Of a stretch of DNA of 64,000 bases, positions 44,910 through 55,378 are shown in pieces (position 1 is the stretch's first letter; the number at the start of each line of letters is the position of its first letter). The stretch is from Gordonia sp. SL306 (GTDB taxonomy: Bacteria; Actinomycetota; Actinomycetes; Mycobacteriales; Mycobacteriaceae). Where the stretch lies: contig NZ_CP113063.1 in NCBI RefSeq assembly GCF_026625785.1, positions 4,526,001 through 4,590,000 on the forward strand. Direction: 5' to 3'. The notes below the pieces were generated by a model. The model did no database searches. It worked only from the letters and a program-made list of their open reading frames with translations, and had not been told where the DNA came from. Both the position numbers and the translations under genes were made by a program.

Positions 44910-47900
44910 GTGACCGACAACGGGTCGCCGACTGACGCGAACGCATCGTCAGGATCGGCGGAAGAATTTCCCAGCAGGCTTCGCGTGCATGCTCTGGCCA
45001 GGACCTTGGGCCTGACCAGCAGACAAGTGCTCGCGCACCTGACCGAGCTGGGGGTGGAGACACGTAGCCCCCAATCCAGCATCGACCGCGAGGTCGCACA
45101 GCGGGTCGCCGACCGGGTCCGCGCGCACGTCGAGGTCGACGAGGCCGCCGTCGAGGCGGTCGAGGACGCGGCCGACACCGCCGGGACCGACGAGTCGGGG
45201 CAACCCGAGGTCGAGCCCGTCGGCCCGGACACCGCTGAGACCACGCCCGCCGAGACAACTCCGGCCGCAACCGACGCACCGGCCGCCGAGAGCCCGGCCG
45301 CTGACATCGAGGCCGCCGCCGACGAATCGGAGGTGTCCTCGACTCCAACCCCCGAGACCGGCGGCATGCCGTCGTTGTTCTCGTCGGTTGAGCAGACCCA
45401 ACACCAGCCGATCTCCGCCGCCGAGGTGGCCGTGTCGCAGCCGCTGTTCCTCTCGCCTCAGGCGGTCGAGCCCGTGAAGCGCGCGCAGCGCCAGGCGAAG
45501 GCCGTGGAGAAGAAGCAACCCGAGGAGAAGCAACCCGAGGACAAGAAGTCCCAGGGGGCGAAGCCAGACAGCGCAAAGTCGGACAGCGCACAGTCAGACG
45601 GCGCGAAGTCCGACAGGGCGAGCGACGACGAGGCCGGCGCCGGCAAGGCCGACGATGTCGACGCCGACAAGACACGCGATGACGACAACGGGCGCGACGA
45701 CGACTCGGGCGGCGATGGCGACCGCGGGTCGCGTCGGCGCCGTCGTGGCCGCCGCGGACGAGGCCGTGGCCGGGGCGATCAGGCCGACACGGGCACCGAC
45801 GACACATCCGACTCCACCGACGAGGACTCCGACGACGAGTCAGCCGATGCCGCCGGCGACGACAGGAGTGCGCGTCCGTCCGGCAAGAAGAGCAAGAAGG
45901 CCAAGGCCAAGGACAAGGACCGCGACTCGGACGACGGGGAGAGCAGGGACGACGAGGGCGAGGCAACCGACGACGCCGAGGACGGTTCGGGCTCGGAGGA
46001 CTCCGACCAGAACTCGTCCAAGCGGCGTCGACGTCGCCGCCGCCGAAAGGGCGGTGCGGACGACGCCGAGGACGCCTCGCCGGACGATCCGCCGAACACC
46101 GTGGTGCACGAGCGCGAGCCGCGCAGCAAGCGAGCACGCGACGAGGTGCAGGGCATCTCCGGTTCCACTCGACTCGAGGCCAAGCGTCAGCGTCGGCGTG
46201 ACGGCCGTGACGCGGGTCGTCGACGACCACCGATTCTGAGCGAGTCGGAGTTCCTGGCGCGACGGGAGGCCGTCGACCGGGTGATGGTGGTGCGCGAGCG
46301 CAGCGCGAACAGCTCGATCACCGTGGGGGCGAACCCCGGCGACCACGGGCACGACCAGGCCGTGCCGGTCGAGGACTACACACAGGTCGCCGTGCTGGAG
46401 GACGGGGTGCTCGTCGAGCACTTCGTGACCACCGAGACCTCGTCGTCGATGGTCGGCAACATTTACCTCGGCCGCGTACAGAACGTGCTGCCCGGGATGG
46501 AAGCCGCATTCGTCGACATCGGTCGCGGGCGCAACGGCGTGCTCTATGCCGGCGAGGTCAACTGGGACGCCGCCGGACTCGACGGCGGGTCACGAAAGAT
46601 CGAGCAGGCCCTCAAGCCGGGCGACAACGTCCTCGTCCAGGTCAGCAAGGACCCGGTCGGGCACAAGGGTGCGCGCCTGACGACGCAGATCTCGCTGGCC
46701 GGCCGCTACCTCGTCTACGTACCAGGCGGTTCGTCGACGGGTATCAGCCGCAAGCTGCCCGACGTCGAGCGCAAACGGCTCAAGAGCATCCTGGGCAAAC
46801 TCGTCCCCGACGACGCAGGCGTGATCATCCGCACCGCCTCCGAGGGCGTCAGTGCCGAGGATCTCGGCGCCGACATCGAGCGCCTCGAAGGTCAGTGGAA
46901 AGAGATCGACGCCGCGGTCGGCAAGGCCAAGGGCGGATCCGGTTCGACCTCGCCCCAGGCTCTGTACGAAGAGCCGGACCTGCTGGTGCGGGTCGTGCGC
47001 GACCTGTTCAACGAGGACTTCAAGAAGCTCGTCGTCGAGGGGCAGAAGGCGTGGGATCTGGTCCAGCGCTACATCGGCGCGGTGGCACCGGATCTGATGG
47101 ATCGGGTCGAGCGATTCGAGCGTGCGCACGCCGACGCGCCGGACTCGTTCGTCGTGCACCGGATCGATGAGCAGCTCGCGAAGGCGCTCGATCGCAAGGT
47201 CTGGCTGCCCTCGGGTGGCACGCTGATCATCGAACACACCGAGGCCATGACCGTGGTCGACGTGAACACCGGAAAGTTCACCGGGTCCGGCGGAAACCTC
47301 GAGGAGACCGTCACCCGCAACAACCTCGAGGCCGCCGAGGAGATCGTGCGGCAGATGCGTCTGCGCGACATCGGCGGCATGATCATCGTCGACTTCATCG
47401 ACATGGTCCTCGAATCCAACCGTGACCTCGTCCTGCGCCGCCTGACCGAGGCGCTCGCACGCGACCGGACCAGGCATCAGGTCTCCGAGGTGACATCGCT
47501 CGGGCTGGTGCAGATGACGCGCAAGCGTCTCGGTACGGGACTGCTCGAGGCCTTCTCCACGACGTGCACCCATTGCAGCGGACGCGGCATCATCGTGCAC
47601 GCGAATCCGGTCGAGGTTCGATCCGACGACACCGCGCGGTCCGACGGCGGCGGTGGATCGAAGCGATCGCGGCGTAATCGTCGCAAGGCCGAGCCGACAC
47701 CCGAGACGCAGAAACCTGCACACAATCCGGCCGAACATCCGATGTTCCGCGCGATGGCGGCCCACACCCACGATCACGACGGCGAGCACGAGTCGCACGA
47801 GGTTCACGGCGAATCGGAAGTGAAGGCGGACACCGCGGCCGACCAGGAAGATGCTGCTCAGGGCGACCACGCCGACGTGGTCGAGAAAACCACGAAGGTC

Positions 47901-48299
47901 TCGGTGGAGAAGCCGGCCGACGGAGACTCTCGTGACGCAGATTCCCGGGACACCAGCGTGAGTTCCGAGCCCCGCACGGCCGCGAGCGAGTCCGTGGCCG
48001 CGCCGGAGACCACACCGAGCAAGCACGAGGACGCGGCGACGGCGGCCTCGGAGGCCGAGCCGACGCCCGGCAGTGCGCCGAAACGCCGACGTCGGGTGGT
48101 CCGCCAGGCGGCCTCCCCGCCGACGGCGTCGGAGCCGGTGGTCCTCACCGCCGACACCGACGGATCGTCGTCGGGACCGAAGACCACGTTCGGGCCGGTC
48201 GGCGGAACCGCGTCGTCCGAGGCCGCCGTTGCGGTCCGGCGTCGCCCTCGTCGCCGGACGGCAGGCAGGCCTGCCGGCCCGCCACCGGCGGAGGAATGA
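44910..48299 (+). CDS. rne: Ribonuclease E/G, large actinobacterial form
   Basis: 1,129 residues. Near the N-terminus is an IF2N-like module (RLRVHALARTLGLTSRQVLA). Then comes ~420 residues of low-complexity acidic and Arg/Lys-rich sequence with tandem short repeats ([39 protein letters not shown] type). The S1 domain starts ~518 (GNIYLGRVQNVLPGMEAAF). Catalytic Asp residues are in VDVNTGKF (~783) and VDFIDM (~828), and the zinc-link is CTHC (~886-889). The disordered C-terminus ends RRRTAGRPAGPPPAEE. It is the main mRNA-decay and rRNA-maturation endonuclease. Disordered arms flank the core on both sides, as in mycobacteria. Confidence 0.96.
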   Translation: MTDNGSPTDANASSGSAEEFPSRLRVHALARTLGLTSRQVLAHLTELGVETRSPQSSIDREVAQRVADRVRAHVEVDEAAVEAVEDAADTAGTDESGQPEVEPVGPDTAETTPAETTPAATDAPAAESPAADIEAAADESEVSSTPTPETGGMPSLFSSVEQTQHQPISAAEVAVSQPLFLSPQAVEPVKRAQRQAKAVEKKQPEEKQPEDKKSQGAKPDSAKSDSAQSDGAKSDRASDDEAGAGKADDVDADKTRDDDNGRDDDSGGDGDRGSRRRRRGRRGRGRGRGDQADTGTDDTSDSTDEDSDDESADAAGDDRSARPSGKKSKKAKAKDKDRDSDDGESRDDEGEATDDAEDGSGSEDSDQNSSKRRRRRRRRKGGADDAEDASPDDPPNTVVHEREPRSKRARDEVQGISGSTRLEAKRQRRRDGRDAGRRRPPILSESEFLARREAVDRVMVVRERSANSSITVGANPGDHGHDQAVPVEDYTQVAVLEDGVLVEHFVTTETSSSMVGNIYLGRVQNVLPGMEAAFVDIGRGRNGVLYAGEVNWDAAGLDGGSRKIEQALKPGDNVLVQVSKDPVGHKGARLTTQISLAGRYLVYVPGGSSTGISRKLPDVERKRLKSILGKLVPDDAGVIIRTASEGVSAEDLGADIERLEGQWKEIDAAVGKAKGGSGSTSPQALYEEPDLLVRVVRDLFNEDFKKLVVEGQKAWDLVQRYIGAVAPDLMDRVERFERAHADAPDSFVVHRIDEQLAKALDRKVWLPSGGTLIIEHTEAMTVVDVNTGKFTGSGGNLEETVTRNNLEAAEEIVRQMRLRDIGGMIIVDFIDMVLESNRDLVLRRLTEALARDRTRHQVSEVTSLGLVQMTRKRLGTGLLEAFSTTCTHCSGRGIIVHANPVEVRSDDTARSDGGGGSKRSRRNRRKAEPTPETQKPAHNPAEHPMFRAMAAHTHDHDGEHESHEVHGESEVKADTAADQEDAAQGDHADVVEKTTKVSVEKPADGDSRDADSRDTSVSSEPRTAASESVAAPETTPSKHEDAATAASEAEPTPGSAPKRRRRVVRQAASPPTASEPVVLTADTDGSSSGPKTTFGPVGGTASSEAAVAVRRRPRRRTAGRPAGPPPAEE

Positions 48300-48602
48300 G
48301 GATGACGACCGCTGTGAGCAGGTCGGGAGGCTACACGTGAGTTTGACCCGAGCGACGACGGTCCCGTAATCTTGATTGGTCGCCTTCCGCGGAGGGCTTG
48401 CGCTGTGCCCGGAACCTCCAGGACGACCCTGGAATCCGGCAGATGCGCGAGATCCGACGGCAGGCATCTGGTGTGATCCGTAGTGACTCCCCGGCGCAGA
48501 TGCGGGGTTGGCGTGCGGCCCGTACCAGGCACGCACCACCCACACGCCCCGGTGCGCAACAGCGCCGTGGGTCCGACAGACGAGTTAAAGAGGACAGCTT
48601 CG
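48300..48602 (+). other. rplU promoter and long leader
   Basis: No gene in 303 bases. After the promoter at 48343-48372 there is a ~220-base leader with GC-rich hairpins, e.g. GCGTGC and GCACGC around 48509-48532, ending in AGAGGA before ATG 48603. Long leaders on L21 operons often carry ribosomal-protein autoregulatory structures; I cannot assign one. Confidence 0.5.
48343..48372 (+). promoter_or_regulatory. Strong housekeeping promoter of rplU-rpmA
   Basis: TTGACC (48343-48348), 18-base spacer, TAATCT (48367-48372). Confidence 0.7.
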
Positions 48603-48914
48603 ATGGCAACGTACGCGATCGTCAAGACCGGCGGTAAGCAGTACAAGGTCGCTGAGGGCGACATTGTGAAGGTCGAGAAGATCGACAGCGAGCCGGGCAG
48701 CAGCGTGAACCTGCCGGTGGCGCTGGTCGTCGATGGCTCGAACCTCACCACCGATGCGGACAAGTTGGCGAAGATCTCGGTGACCGGTGAGGTCGTCGAG
48801 CACGTCAAGGGCCCGAAGATCCGCATCCACAAGTTCAAGAACAAGACCGGCTACCACAAGCGCCAGGGTCACCGTCAGAAGCTGACGGTCCTCAAGGTCA
48901 CCGGTATCAAGTAA
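48603..48914 (+). CDS. rplU: 50S ribosomal protein L21
   Basis: 103 residues: [20 protein letters not shown] at the start and the L21 signature in [17 protein letters not shown] near the end. It binds 23S rRNA. In-frame codons run upstream of ATG 48603 but do not look like L21. AGAGGA precedes the start. rpmA follows after 36 bp. Confidence 0.98.
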   Translation: MATYAIVKTGGKQYKVAEGDIVKVEKIDSEPGSSVNLPVALVVDGSNLTTDADKLAKISVTGEVVEHVKGPKIRIHKFKNKTGYHKRQGHRQKLTVLKVTGIK

Positions 48915-48950
48915 CTCGATTCCCGCACGTACCTCAGGAGGACTGCAGAG

Positions 48951-49214
48951 ATGGCACACAAGAAGGGCGCGTCCAGCTCGCGCAACGGTCGTGATTCCAA
49001 CGCCCAGCGACTCGGCGTCAAGCGTTTCGGTGGACAGAAGGTGAGCGCGGGCGAGATCCTGGTCCGCCAGCGCGGCACCAAGTTCCACCCGGGCGTCAAT
49101 GTCGGTCGCGGTGGCGACGACACCCTGTTCGCACTGGAGACCGGCTCGGTGGAGTTCGGCACCAAGCGTGGCCGCAAGACGGTGAACATCGTCCCGGAGA
49201 CCGTCGCGGTCTGA
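48951..49214 (+). CDS. rpmA: 50S ribosomal protein L27
   Basis: 87 residues, beginning [29 protein letters not shown] with the L27 signature and the flexible N-terminus that reaches the peptidyl transferase centre. No cleaved N-terminal extension of the Firmicutes type. AGGAGG precedes ATG 48951. A terminator follows at 49245. Confidence 0.98.
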   Translation: MAHKKGASSSRNGRDSNAQRLGVKRFGGQKVSAGEILVRQRGTKFHPGVNVGRGGDDTLFALETGSVEFGTKRGRKTVNIVPETVAV

Positions 49215-49244
49215 CGGACGCCGGGAGCACGTTCAGCTCTACAC

Positions 49245-49281
49245 AGGGCGGGCAAGGGTCATGACGTACCCGGCCCGCCCT
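49245..49281 (+). terminator. Intrinsic terminator between rpmA and obg
   Basis: AGGGCGGGC (49245-49253) and GCCCGCCCT (49273-49281), then GCTTGTTTTC. It ends only 28 bases before obg, so it may limit read-through from the ribosomal genes. Confidence 0.75.
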
Positions 49282-49309
49282 GCTTGTTTTCTCAGGAAGG
49301 AAGTCACCG

Positions 49310-50782
49310 ATGTCTCGGTTCGTCGACCGTGTGACGATTCACGTCGCGGCGGGCAACGGCGGCCATGGCTGCTCGTCGGTGCACCGCGAGAAGTTCAAGC
49401 CGCTCGGCGGTCCCGACGGTGGCAACGGTGGCAACGGCGGGTCGGTTCGTCTCGTCGTCGACCCGCAGGTGCACACGCTGCTGGACTTCCACTTCCGTCC
49501 GCACGCCAAGGCGTCGAACGGCAAGCCGGGCGCGGGGGACAACCGCGACGGCGCCACCGGTGACGACCTGGTGCTGGCCGTTCCCGACGGTACCGTCGTG
49601 CTCGACGAGGACGGGAAGATCCTCGTCGACCTGGTCGGCGAGGGCACCACGTTCGAGGCCGCACAAGGTGGCCGCGGGGGACTGGGCAACGCATCGCTGG
49701 CATCCAAGGCGCGCAAGGCGCCCGGCTTCGCCCTGCTCGGCGAGGACGGCCAGCATCGTGATCTCGTCCTCGAACTGAAGTCGGTCGCCGACGTCGGGCT
49801 GGTCGGGTTTCCGTCGGCAGGCAAGTCGTCGCTCGTGTCGGTGTTGTCGGCGGCCAAGCCGAAGATCGCCGACTACCCGTTCACCACGCTGGCGCCGAAT
49901 CTCGGGGTGGTACAGACGGCCGGAGATGTGTTCACCATCGCCGATGTGCCGGGCCTGATCCCCGGTGCCTCGACCGGCCGTGGGCTTGGGCTGGAGTTCC
50001 TCCGGCACCTGGAACGCTGCGCAGTGCTCGCTCACGTCGTCGACTGCGCCACCTTGGAGCCCGGTCGCGATCCGGTCTCCGACATCGACGCCCTCGAGGC
50101 GGAACTGGCCGCATATCAGCCCGCTCTCGACACCGACCACAGCCTGGGTGACCTGGCCGAGCGACCGCGCGTGGTGATCCTCAACAAGATCGACGTCCCC
50201 GACGCGGCAGACCTTGCCGATCTCGTCGAACCCGAACTCGCACAACGTGGTTGGCCGGTCTTCCGCATCTCCGCCGTGAGTCACGAAGGGCTGCGGGAAC
50301 TGACCTTCGCCCTGGCGAAGTTGGTCGCGGACTATCGCGAGAGCCATCCGAAGCCCCAGCCGCGCCGCCAGGTGATCCGCCCCAAGGCGGTCGACGACGC
50401 GGGCTTCAGTGTCTCGGCCGATCCCGACGTGGACGGCGGTTTCATCGTGCGCGGAACCCGCCCGGAGCGGTGGATCGCGCAGACCCAGTTCGACAACGAC
50501 GAGGCCGTCGGTTATCTGGCCGACCGTCTCAACCGGCTCGGTGTGGAGGACGAACTCGTCCGCCAGGGCGCCAAGCCCGGCGCACCCGTGACGATCGGCG
50601 ACGTGTCGTTCGACTGGGAGCCGATGACGCCCATGGGTGACGACGTCCCGGTCACCGGGCGCGGCACCGACATCCGGCTCGACCGCAACGACCGCGTCGG
50701 GGCGGCCGAGCGTAAGCAGGCCCGGCGATTGCGCCGCGGCGTGCCGCAGCCCGACGAGGACGGCGAACAGGACGTCCGGTGA
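49310..50782 (+). CDS. obg: GTPase Obg/CgtA
   Basis: 490 residues (479 in M. tuberculosis). The glycine-rich Obg fold ([25 protein letters not shown]) precedes the G domain: P-loop GFPSAGKSS (~166), G3 DVPGLI and G4 NKID. A C-terminal OCT domain begins ~[17 protein letters not shown]. It takes part in 50S maturation and stress control. The stop overlaps proB by four bases. Confidence 0.96.
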   Translation: MSRFVDRVTIHVAAGNGGHGCSSVHREKFKPLGGPDGGNGGNGGSVRLVVDPQVHTLLDFHFRPHAKASNGKPGAGDNRDGATGDDLVLAVPDGTVVLDEDGKILVDLVGEGTTFEAAQGGRGGLGNASLASKARKAPGFALLGEDGQHRDLVLELKSVADVGLVGFPSAGKSSLVSVLSAAKPKIADYPFTTLAPNLGVVQTAGDVFTIADVPGLIPGASTGRGLGLEFLRHLERCAVLAHVVDCATLEPGRDPVSDIDALEAELAAYQPALDTDHSLGDLAERPRVVILNKIDVPDAADLADLVEPELAQRGWPVFRISAVSHEGLRELTFALAKLVADYRESHPKPQPRRQVIRPKAVDDAGFSVSADPDVDGGFIVRGTRPERWIAQTQFDNDEAVGYLADRLNRLGVEDELVRQGAKPGAPVTIGDVSFDWEPMTPMGDDVPVTGRGTDIRLDRNDRVGAAERKQARRLRRGVPQPDEDGEQDVR

Positions 50783-51894
50783 GCGACGTCCGTGAACGGA
50801 TCGCCCGTGCACGCAGTGTGGTGGTCAAGATCGGATCGTCGGCGCTGACCGATCTGCACGAGGGACTCGACCGGAGTCGCCTCGACCGTCTCGCCGACGC
50901 GTTGGAAGCGCGGATGCGTGCGGGTTCGGACGTGATCGTGGTGTCGTCGGGTGCGATCGGTGCCGGGATCGCACCGCTGGGACTGAAGCGACGACCGACC
51001 GATCTCGCCACCAAGCAGGCCGCGGCGAGTGTCGGTCAGTTGGCGCTCGCGCACGCGTGGGGGACCTCGTTCCATCGTTACGGCCGTACGGTCGGACAGG
51101 TCCTGCTCACCGCAGACGACATCTCCAATCGCGCCCATCATGCGAATGCCCAACGGACACTTGACCGTCTGCGATCGCTGGGTGCCGTTGCGGTGGTGAA
51201 CGAGAACGACACCGTCGCGACCACCGAGATCCGTTTCGGCGACAATGATCGCCTCGCCGCCCTTGTCGCCCATCTCGCCGGTGCCGACGCGCTGTTCCTG
51301 CTGTCGGACGTCGACGGCCTCTACGACGGTGACCCGCGCCGGGTCGGCGCCGACGGGCGTCGGGCGAGGCTGATCCCAGAGGTCCACGGGCCGGAGGACC
51401 TCGACGGCGTGATCGCAGGCTCCGGAGGAGCGCTCGGCACCGGCGGAATGGCCTCCAAGCTCGCCGCTGCCAGGCTGTCGGCCGACGCCGGTGTACCGGT
51501 GCTGCTCGCAGCGGCCGATCAGGCCCCGCAGGCTTTGGCGGATGCTTCGGTAGGGACGGTCTTCGCGGCACGCGACGAGCGCCTCTCGGCGCGCCGCTTC
51601 TGGGTTCGGCATGCCGCGGACGCGCGTGGACAACTCGTCCTCGACGACGGCGCGGTCGCGGCGGTCGCACGCCGACGCCGGTCGTTGCTCGCCGCGGGCA
51701 TCGTCGGCGTGAACGGGCGGTTCTACGGCGGCGACGTGGTGGAACTCGTCGACCTCACCGGTGCCGTGCGGGCGCGCGGTGTGGTGGCCTACGACTCCGA
51801 CGACATCGCTCTCGCGGTGGGGCGTTCGACCACCGACCTGCCGTCGGAGCTCCGTCGCCCGGTGATCCACGCGGACGATCTGGTCGCGACCTGA
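50779..51894 (+). CDS. proB: Glutamate 5-kinase
   Basis: 371 residues. The amino-acid kinase domain opens [12 protein letters not shown] and has [45 protein letters not shown] and [12 protein letters not shown]; a C-terminal PUA domain ([22 protein letters not shown]) follows. It phosphorylates glutamate in proline synthesis and is usually proline-inhibited. Coupled to obg by a GTGA overlap. proA is not in the window. Confidence 0.95.
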   Translation: MSDVRERIARARSVVVKIGSSALTDLHEGLDRSRLDRLADALEARMRAGSDVIVVSSGAIGAGIAPLGLKRRPTDLATKQAAASVGQLALAHAWGTSFHRYGRTVGQVLLTADDISNRAHHANAQRTLDRLRSLGAVAVVNENDTVATTEIRFGDNDRLAALVAHLAGADALFLLSDVDGLYDGDPRRVGADGRRARLIPEVHGPEDLDGVIAGSGGALGTGGMASKLAAARLSADAGVPVLLAAADQAPQALADASVGTVFAARDERLSARRFWVRHAADARGQLVLDDGAVAAVARRRRSLLAAGIVGVNGRFYGGDVVELVDLTGAVRARGVVAYDSDDIALAVGRSTTDLPSELRRPVIHADDLVAT

Positions 51895-51948
51895 CCTGGC
51901 GGAGCTGTTGCGCCTCGGCCGCTTTCGTTGCCACGGCCTGGCGGGCGC

Positions 51949-52845
51949 TCATGCCGTCGCGTGCACCTGTGATTCCGACAACCCCGGTAGCACCACTGAC
52001 GCGAGGTGGTCGATCTTGAGGTCGGCGATGTCGTCGGCACGGGTTGCGCCGCGGTTGACGACGGCGAGTTTCTTCCCGGCGCGGTGCGCATGTCGGGCAA
52101 ACCGGAGGCCGCTCATCACGGTCAGCGACGATCCGATCACGAGCAGTGCATCTGCGTCGTCGACCATCGAGAATGCCTGGTGCACCAACGGTTTGGGAAC
52201 ACTCTCGCCGAAATAGACGATGTCGGGTTTGACGATACCGCCGCATCGGGGGCAGTCGACCATCTGGAAATCGCTGGTGTCGTCGATGGCGGCGTCGGCG
52301 TCGGGGGCCACCTCGATGGCGCCTCGTCCACGGACCCGCGCGGTGAATCCGGTGTTGAGCGCGTCGAGTTCGCGGGCCAGTCGATGCCGAGAGATGAGCC
52401 AGTCACAGTCGAGGCATCGGACGCGTCCGTAGCAGCCGTGGAGTTCGAGGACCTTTCGCGTGCCTGCCTTGGTGTGCAACATGTCGACGTTCTGAGTGAT
52501 CACGCCGGTGAGGAGACCCGTGCGCTGCAACTCGGTGAGTGCCCGGTGCGCGGCATTGGGCCGTGCGGCATCCATGTGTCGCCAGCCGAGGTGGTTGCGG
52601 GCCCAGTAATGGCGACGGAACTCGGGTGACGACAGGAACATCTCCAGCGTCATCGGCGTGCGTGGTGGAGCGCCCGGGCTGCGATAGTCGGGGATTCCGG
52701 AATCGGTGGAGATGCCGGCACCGGTCAGCGCCACGATCTGTCGCCCGTCGAGCAGCGCGCGCAACTCGTCGATCCGCGCCTCGACGTCGGTGTCGACGGC
52801 TGTCGGCTCGGCCGGGTCCCAGCCGATCTGGAGTCGAGTGCGCAC
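51949..52845 (-). CDS. Sirtuin, NAD-dependent protein deacylase
   Basis: 298 residues. The sirtuin core has ALTGAGISTDSGIPDYR, catalytic His in LELHGC, GVITQNVDMLH, zinc Cys pairs (VRCLDC; DCPRC) and VVNRGATRADD. The insertion between the Cys pairs is long. GITQN-type motifs place it with class II (SIRT4-like) bacterial sirtuins. It should deacylate protein lysines with NAD+. GTG 52845 is leaderless: TACCCT lies seven bases upstream. Confidence 0.9.
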   Translation of the reverse strand: MRTRLQIGWDPAEPTAVDTDVEARIDELRALLDGRQIVALTGAGISTDSGIPDYRSPGAPPRTPMTLEMFLSSPEFRRHYWARNHLGWRHMDAARPNAAHRALTELQRTGLLTGVITQNVDMLHTKAGTRKVLELHGCYGRVRCLDCDWLISRHRLARELDALNTGFTARVRGRGAIEVAPDADAAIDDTSDFQMVDCPRCGGIVKPDIVYFGESVPKPLVHQAFSMVDDADALLVIGSSLTVMSGLRFARHAHRAGKKLAVVNRGATRADDIADLKIDHLASVVLPGLSESQVHATA

Positions 52846-52852
52846 TCTGCCC

Positions 52853-52858
52853 AGGGTA
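52853..52858 (-). promoter_or_regulatory. -10 box of the sirtuin gene, leaderless
   Basis: TACCCT on the minus strand, seven bases before GTG 52845. Confidence 0.5.
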
Positions 52859-52862
52859 ACCG

Positions 52863-52912
52863 CACAGGCAGAGGGCCCGCCACGACGAGTCGTGGCGGGC
52901 CCTGTGCCTGTG
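52863..52912. terminator. Terminator of the ectoine operon
   Basis: A 15-bp perfect stem (52872-52886 with 52889-52903) is extended by eight more pairs (52863-52870 with 52905-52912) across one mismatch. It lies between the ectC stop and the sirtuin promoter. Confidence 0.75.
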
Positions 52913-52929
52913 GCGCGGTGGCCGACCGG

Positions 52930-53352
52930 CTAAACGGTGCTGTGCTTGCCTGCCGGGGCAGGCACGGCGACGAGCGGGTACACGCCGTCCTCGTCGTGCA
53001 CCTCGGTGCCGACGACGGGCGGGTTGAAGACGCACAGCATGCGCATCTGAGTGTCCGCGGTGACCGTGTGCCGTTCGTGGCCGTTCAGCAGGTACATGGT
53101 GCCGGGCGCGAGCGGATAGGTCTCGCCGGTTTCGCGGTCGAGGAGCGTGCCCTCGCCTTCGACGAGCCAGACGGCCTCCACATGGTTGGCGTAGTGGAAC
53201 TCGTTGACCGATCCGGCGTTGATGGTGGTCTCGTGAAACGAGAACCCGACGTGGTCGCCACCGAGGACGATTCGCTTGGAGACCCAATTGCCCTTCGGGT
53301 CGGCGACGTCGCGGTCGGTACCGGTGATTTCTGCTGTGGTTCGGACGATCAT
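52930..53352 (-). CDS. ectC: Ectoine synthase
   Basis: 140 residues, a cupin. [16 protein letters not shown] and [33 protein letters not shown] are typical Ect[10 protein letters not shown] carries substrate and metal residues, and LLNGHERH is the second cupin motif. It cyclises N-gamma-acetyl-diaminobutyrate to ectoine, a compatible solute. ATG overlaps the ectB stop (ATGA). No ectD hydroxylase follows, so hydroxyectoine is not made from this locus. Confidence 0.97.
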   Translation of the reverse strand: MIVRTTAEITGTDRDVADPKGNWVSKRIVLGGDHVGFSFHETTINAGSVNEFHYANHVEAVWLVEGEGTLLDRETGETYPLAPGTMYLLNGHERHTVTADTQMRMLCVFNPPVVGTEVHDEDGVYPLVAVPAPAGKHSTV

Positions 53353-54620
53353 CCGATCACCTCCTTGACGGAATCGCTGATGATCTGCAGTCCGCGACCC
53401 AGGTCCTCGGTCGAAATCGTCAGCGCGGGAAGAAGTTTCACGACCTCATCGGACGGTCCGGAGGTCTCGGCGAGCAGGCCGGCACCGAATGCCGACGCGC
53501 ACACCTTGCTGGCGGTCGCCGACTCCTCGAAGACGAGTCCGCGAACCATTCCACGGCCACGAGTGCTGATGCCCTCGTAGCGCTCGGCCAGCTCGGTGAA
53601 AGCGGTGTTGATCTGCTCACCCTTGGCGTGCACCTGCTTGGTGAGCGAATCGTCGCTCCAGAAGTGCTCGATGGTCTTCGTGCCGGTCACGAACGCGGGG
53701 TTGTTGCCGCGGAACGTGCCGTTGTGCTCACCCGGAGTCCAGACATCGAGCTCCGGCTTGAACAGCGTCAGCGCCAACGGGAGTCCGTAACCGCTGATCG
53801 ACTTCGACAGGGTGACGATGTCCGGCTTGATCCCGGCCTCCTCGAACGAGAAGAACTCGCCGGTGCGGCCGCAGCCCATCTGGACGTCGTCGACGATCAG
53901 CAGGATGTCGCGGCGCTCGCACAGCTCCGACAGTGCGCGCAGCCACTCCATGCGGGCGACATTGACACCGCCCTCGCCCTGCACGGTCTCGACGATCACC
54001 GCGGCGGGGCGGTTGAGGCCGCTGCCCGAATCGTCCAGGACGCGCTCGAACCAACCGAAGTCCTCGGTGACACCGCCGAAGTAGTTGTCGAACGGCATCG
54101 GGGTCGCATGGACCAGCGGGATGCCGGCGCCGGCACGCTTCATCGAGTTACCGGTCACCGAGAGCGAGCCCAGCGTCATACCGTGAAAAGCGTTGGTGAA
54201 GCTGATGATCGACTCACGGCCGGTCACCTTGCGGGCCAGCTTCAGTGCTGCCTCCACCGCATTGGTGCCGGTGGGTCCCGGGAACTGGATCTTGTAGTCC
54301 AGCCCGCGCGGCGCGAGGATCTTCTGTGTGAAGGCCTCGATGAACTTTCCCTTGGCGACGGTGGCCATGTCGAGGCCGTGGGTGATGCCGTCGTCGGAGA
54401 TGTAGTCCAGCAGAGCCGCTTTCATGATCGGGTTGTTGTGCCCGTAGTTCAGTGAGCCGGCTCCGGCAAAGAAGTCCAGGTATTCGCGACCGGTGGTATC
54501 GGTCATCCACGAACCGCTCGCGCGGGTGAACACGGTCGGCCAGCTACGGCAGTAGCTGCGTACTTCGGACTCGTGTTGGGTGAAGACCGAATCATCAACG
54601 GTCTGATCGAGAAGCTCCAT
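53349..54620 (-). CDS. ectB: Diaminobutyrate-2-oxoglutarate transaminase
   Basis: 423 residues, class III PLP aminotransferase. [23 protein letters not shown], the aspartate in [15 protein letters not shown] and PLP-lysine in [15 protein letters not shown] are visible. It converts aspartate semialdehyde to 2,4-diaminobutyrate. GGGGGAAG precedes ATG 54620. It follows ectA after a 107-bp gap. Confidence 0.97.
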   Translation of the reverse strand: MELLDQTVDDSVFTQHESEVRSYCRSWPTVFTRASGSWMTDTTGREYLDFFAGAGSLNYGHNNPIMKAALLDYISDDGITHGLDMATVAKGKFIEAFTQKILAPRGLDYKIQFPGPTGTNAVEAALKLARKVTGRESIISFTNAFHGMTLGSLSVTGNSMKRAGAGIPLVHATPMPFDNYFGGVTEDFGWFERVLDDSGSGLNRPAAVIVETVQGEGGVNVARMEWLRALSELCERRDILLIVDDVQMGCGRTGEFFSFEEAGIKPDIVTLSKSISGYGLPLALTLFKPELDVWTPGEHNGTFRGNNPAFVTGTKTIEHFWSDDSLTKQVHAKGEQINTAFTELAERYEGISTRGRGMVRGLVFEESATASKVCASAFGAGLLAETSGPSDEVVKLLPALTISTEDLGRGLQIISDSVKEVIG

Positions 54621-54727
54621 CGTGACTTCCCCCTTTTTTTGGTGTGACGATCAATGGACGGCGGCGGCCGAGAACTCCGGTGACCCGGAAGATGGCCCCG
54701 CCAAAATTTCACAATTGTTGTGCGAAA

Positions 54728-55255
54728 TCAGAATTCGGAAACTGTAGGTTCGAGGATGTAGAGATCCTCGGGCTCGTGGGCGTCCGGGAACTGTTCTGCG
54801 GCGAACAGATCCCGACGTTCGAATCGCAGTCCACGCGCGTCGGCGACGGACTCGAACAAGCGTTGCGAGGCGCCGTTGTCGGGGCTGATCGTGGTGTGCA
54901 TCGCCACCACACCCGACTGCTGGGTGCGGTCGAACAGACGGTGCAGCATGGTGCCGGCGATGCCGTGACCACGGTAATTGTCGTCCACCGCGACCTGCCA
55001 GACCATGATGGTCGACGGGTCGGTCTGACGGCGATATCCGGTGACGAAACCGACCGGATGTCCATCGACTTCGGCGACGATGGATGTGGTGGCGAAATCA
55101 TGGCACCACAGGACATAGGCGTAACTCGAGTTGACGTCGAGAACCTTTGAGTCCGAGGCGATTTCCCACAGTCGCATGCCGTCGTCGGCGGTGGGCTGTC
55201 GATAATCGACAGCAAGGGCAGTTGTTGGGGCCGTTCTAGTTTGGGACGGGCTCAT
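54728..55255 (-). CDS. ectA: Diaminobutyrate acetyltransferase
   Basis: 175 residues from ATG 55255, AAAGGTC just upstream; an in-frame ATG at 55294 is less likely. GNAT fold with acetyl-CoA loop VDDNYRGHGIAGTML. DVNSSYAYVLWCHDF is diagnostic for EctA. It acetylates 2,4-diaminobutyrate. First gene of the operon, so salt-responsive control should act on the 55256-55442 region; an inverted repeat lies at 55359. Confidence 0.95.
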   Translation of the reverse strand: MSPSQTRTAPTTALAVDYRQPTADDGMRLWEIASDSKVLDVNSSYAYVLWCHDFATTSIVAEVDGHPVGFVTGYRRQTDPSTIMVWQVAVDDNYRGHGIAGTMLHRLFDRTQQSGVVAMHTTISPDNGASQRLFESVADARGLRFERRDLFAAEQFPDAHEPEDLYILEPTVSEF

Positions 55256-55358
55256 GACCTTTTTGACGTTAACAATGTGTGTCCGCGAAATCATCTAGCA
55301 GCGGGAATCGGTCCCTGAATGCCCTACCTTCCGCCTGTTCAGCACCGGTTTGTGAAGT

Positions 55359-55378
55359 GGGTCACATCCATGTCACCC
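55359..55378. promoter_or_regulatory. Dyad between ectA and rsmD
   Basis: GGGTCACATCCATGTCACCC: outer GGGT/ACCC and inner ACAT/ATGT pair symmetrically. A possible operator for the divergent ectA or rsmD. Confidence 0.3.

Noticed and set aside
45480..45900. DNA tandem repeat or CRISPR-like array
   Set aside because: The repetition is low-complexity coding sequence for the RNase E arm, without regular spacers.
48483..48602. N-terminal extension of L21
   Set aside because: In-frame codons lack any L21 similarity, and a good ribosome-binding site precedes ATG 48603.
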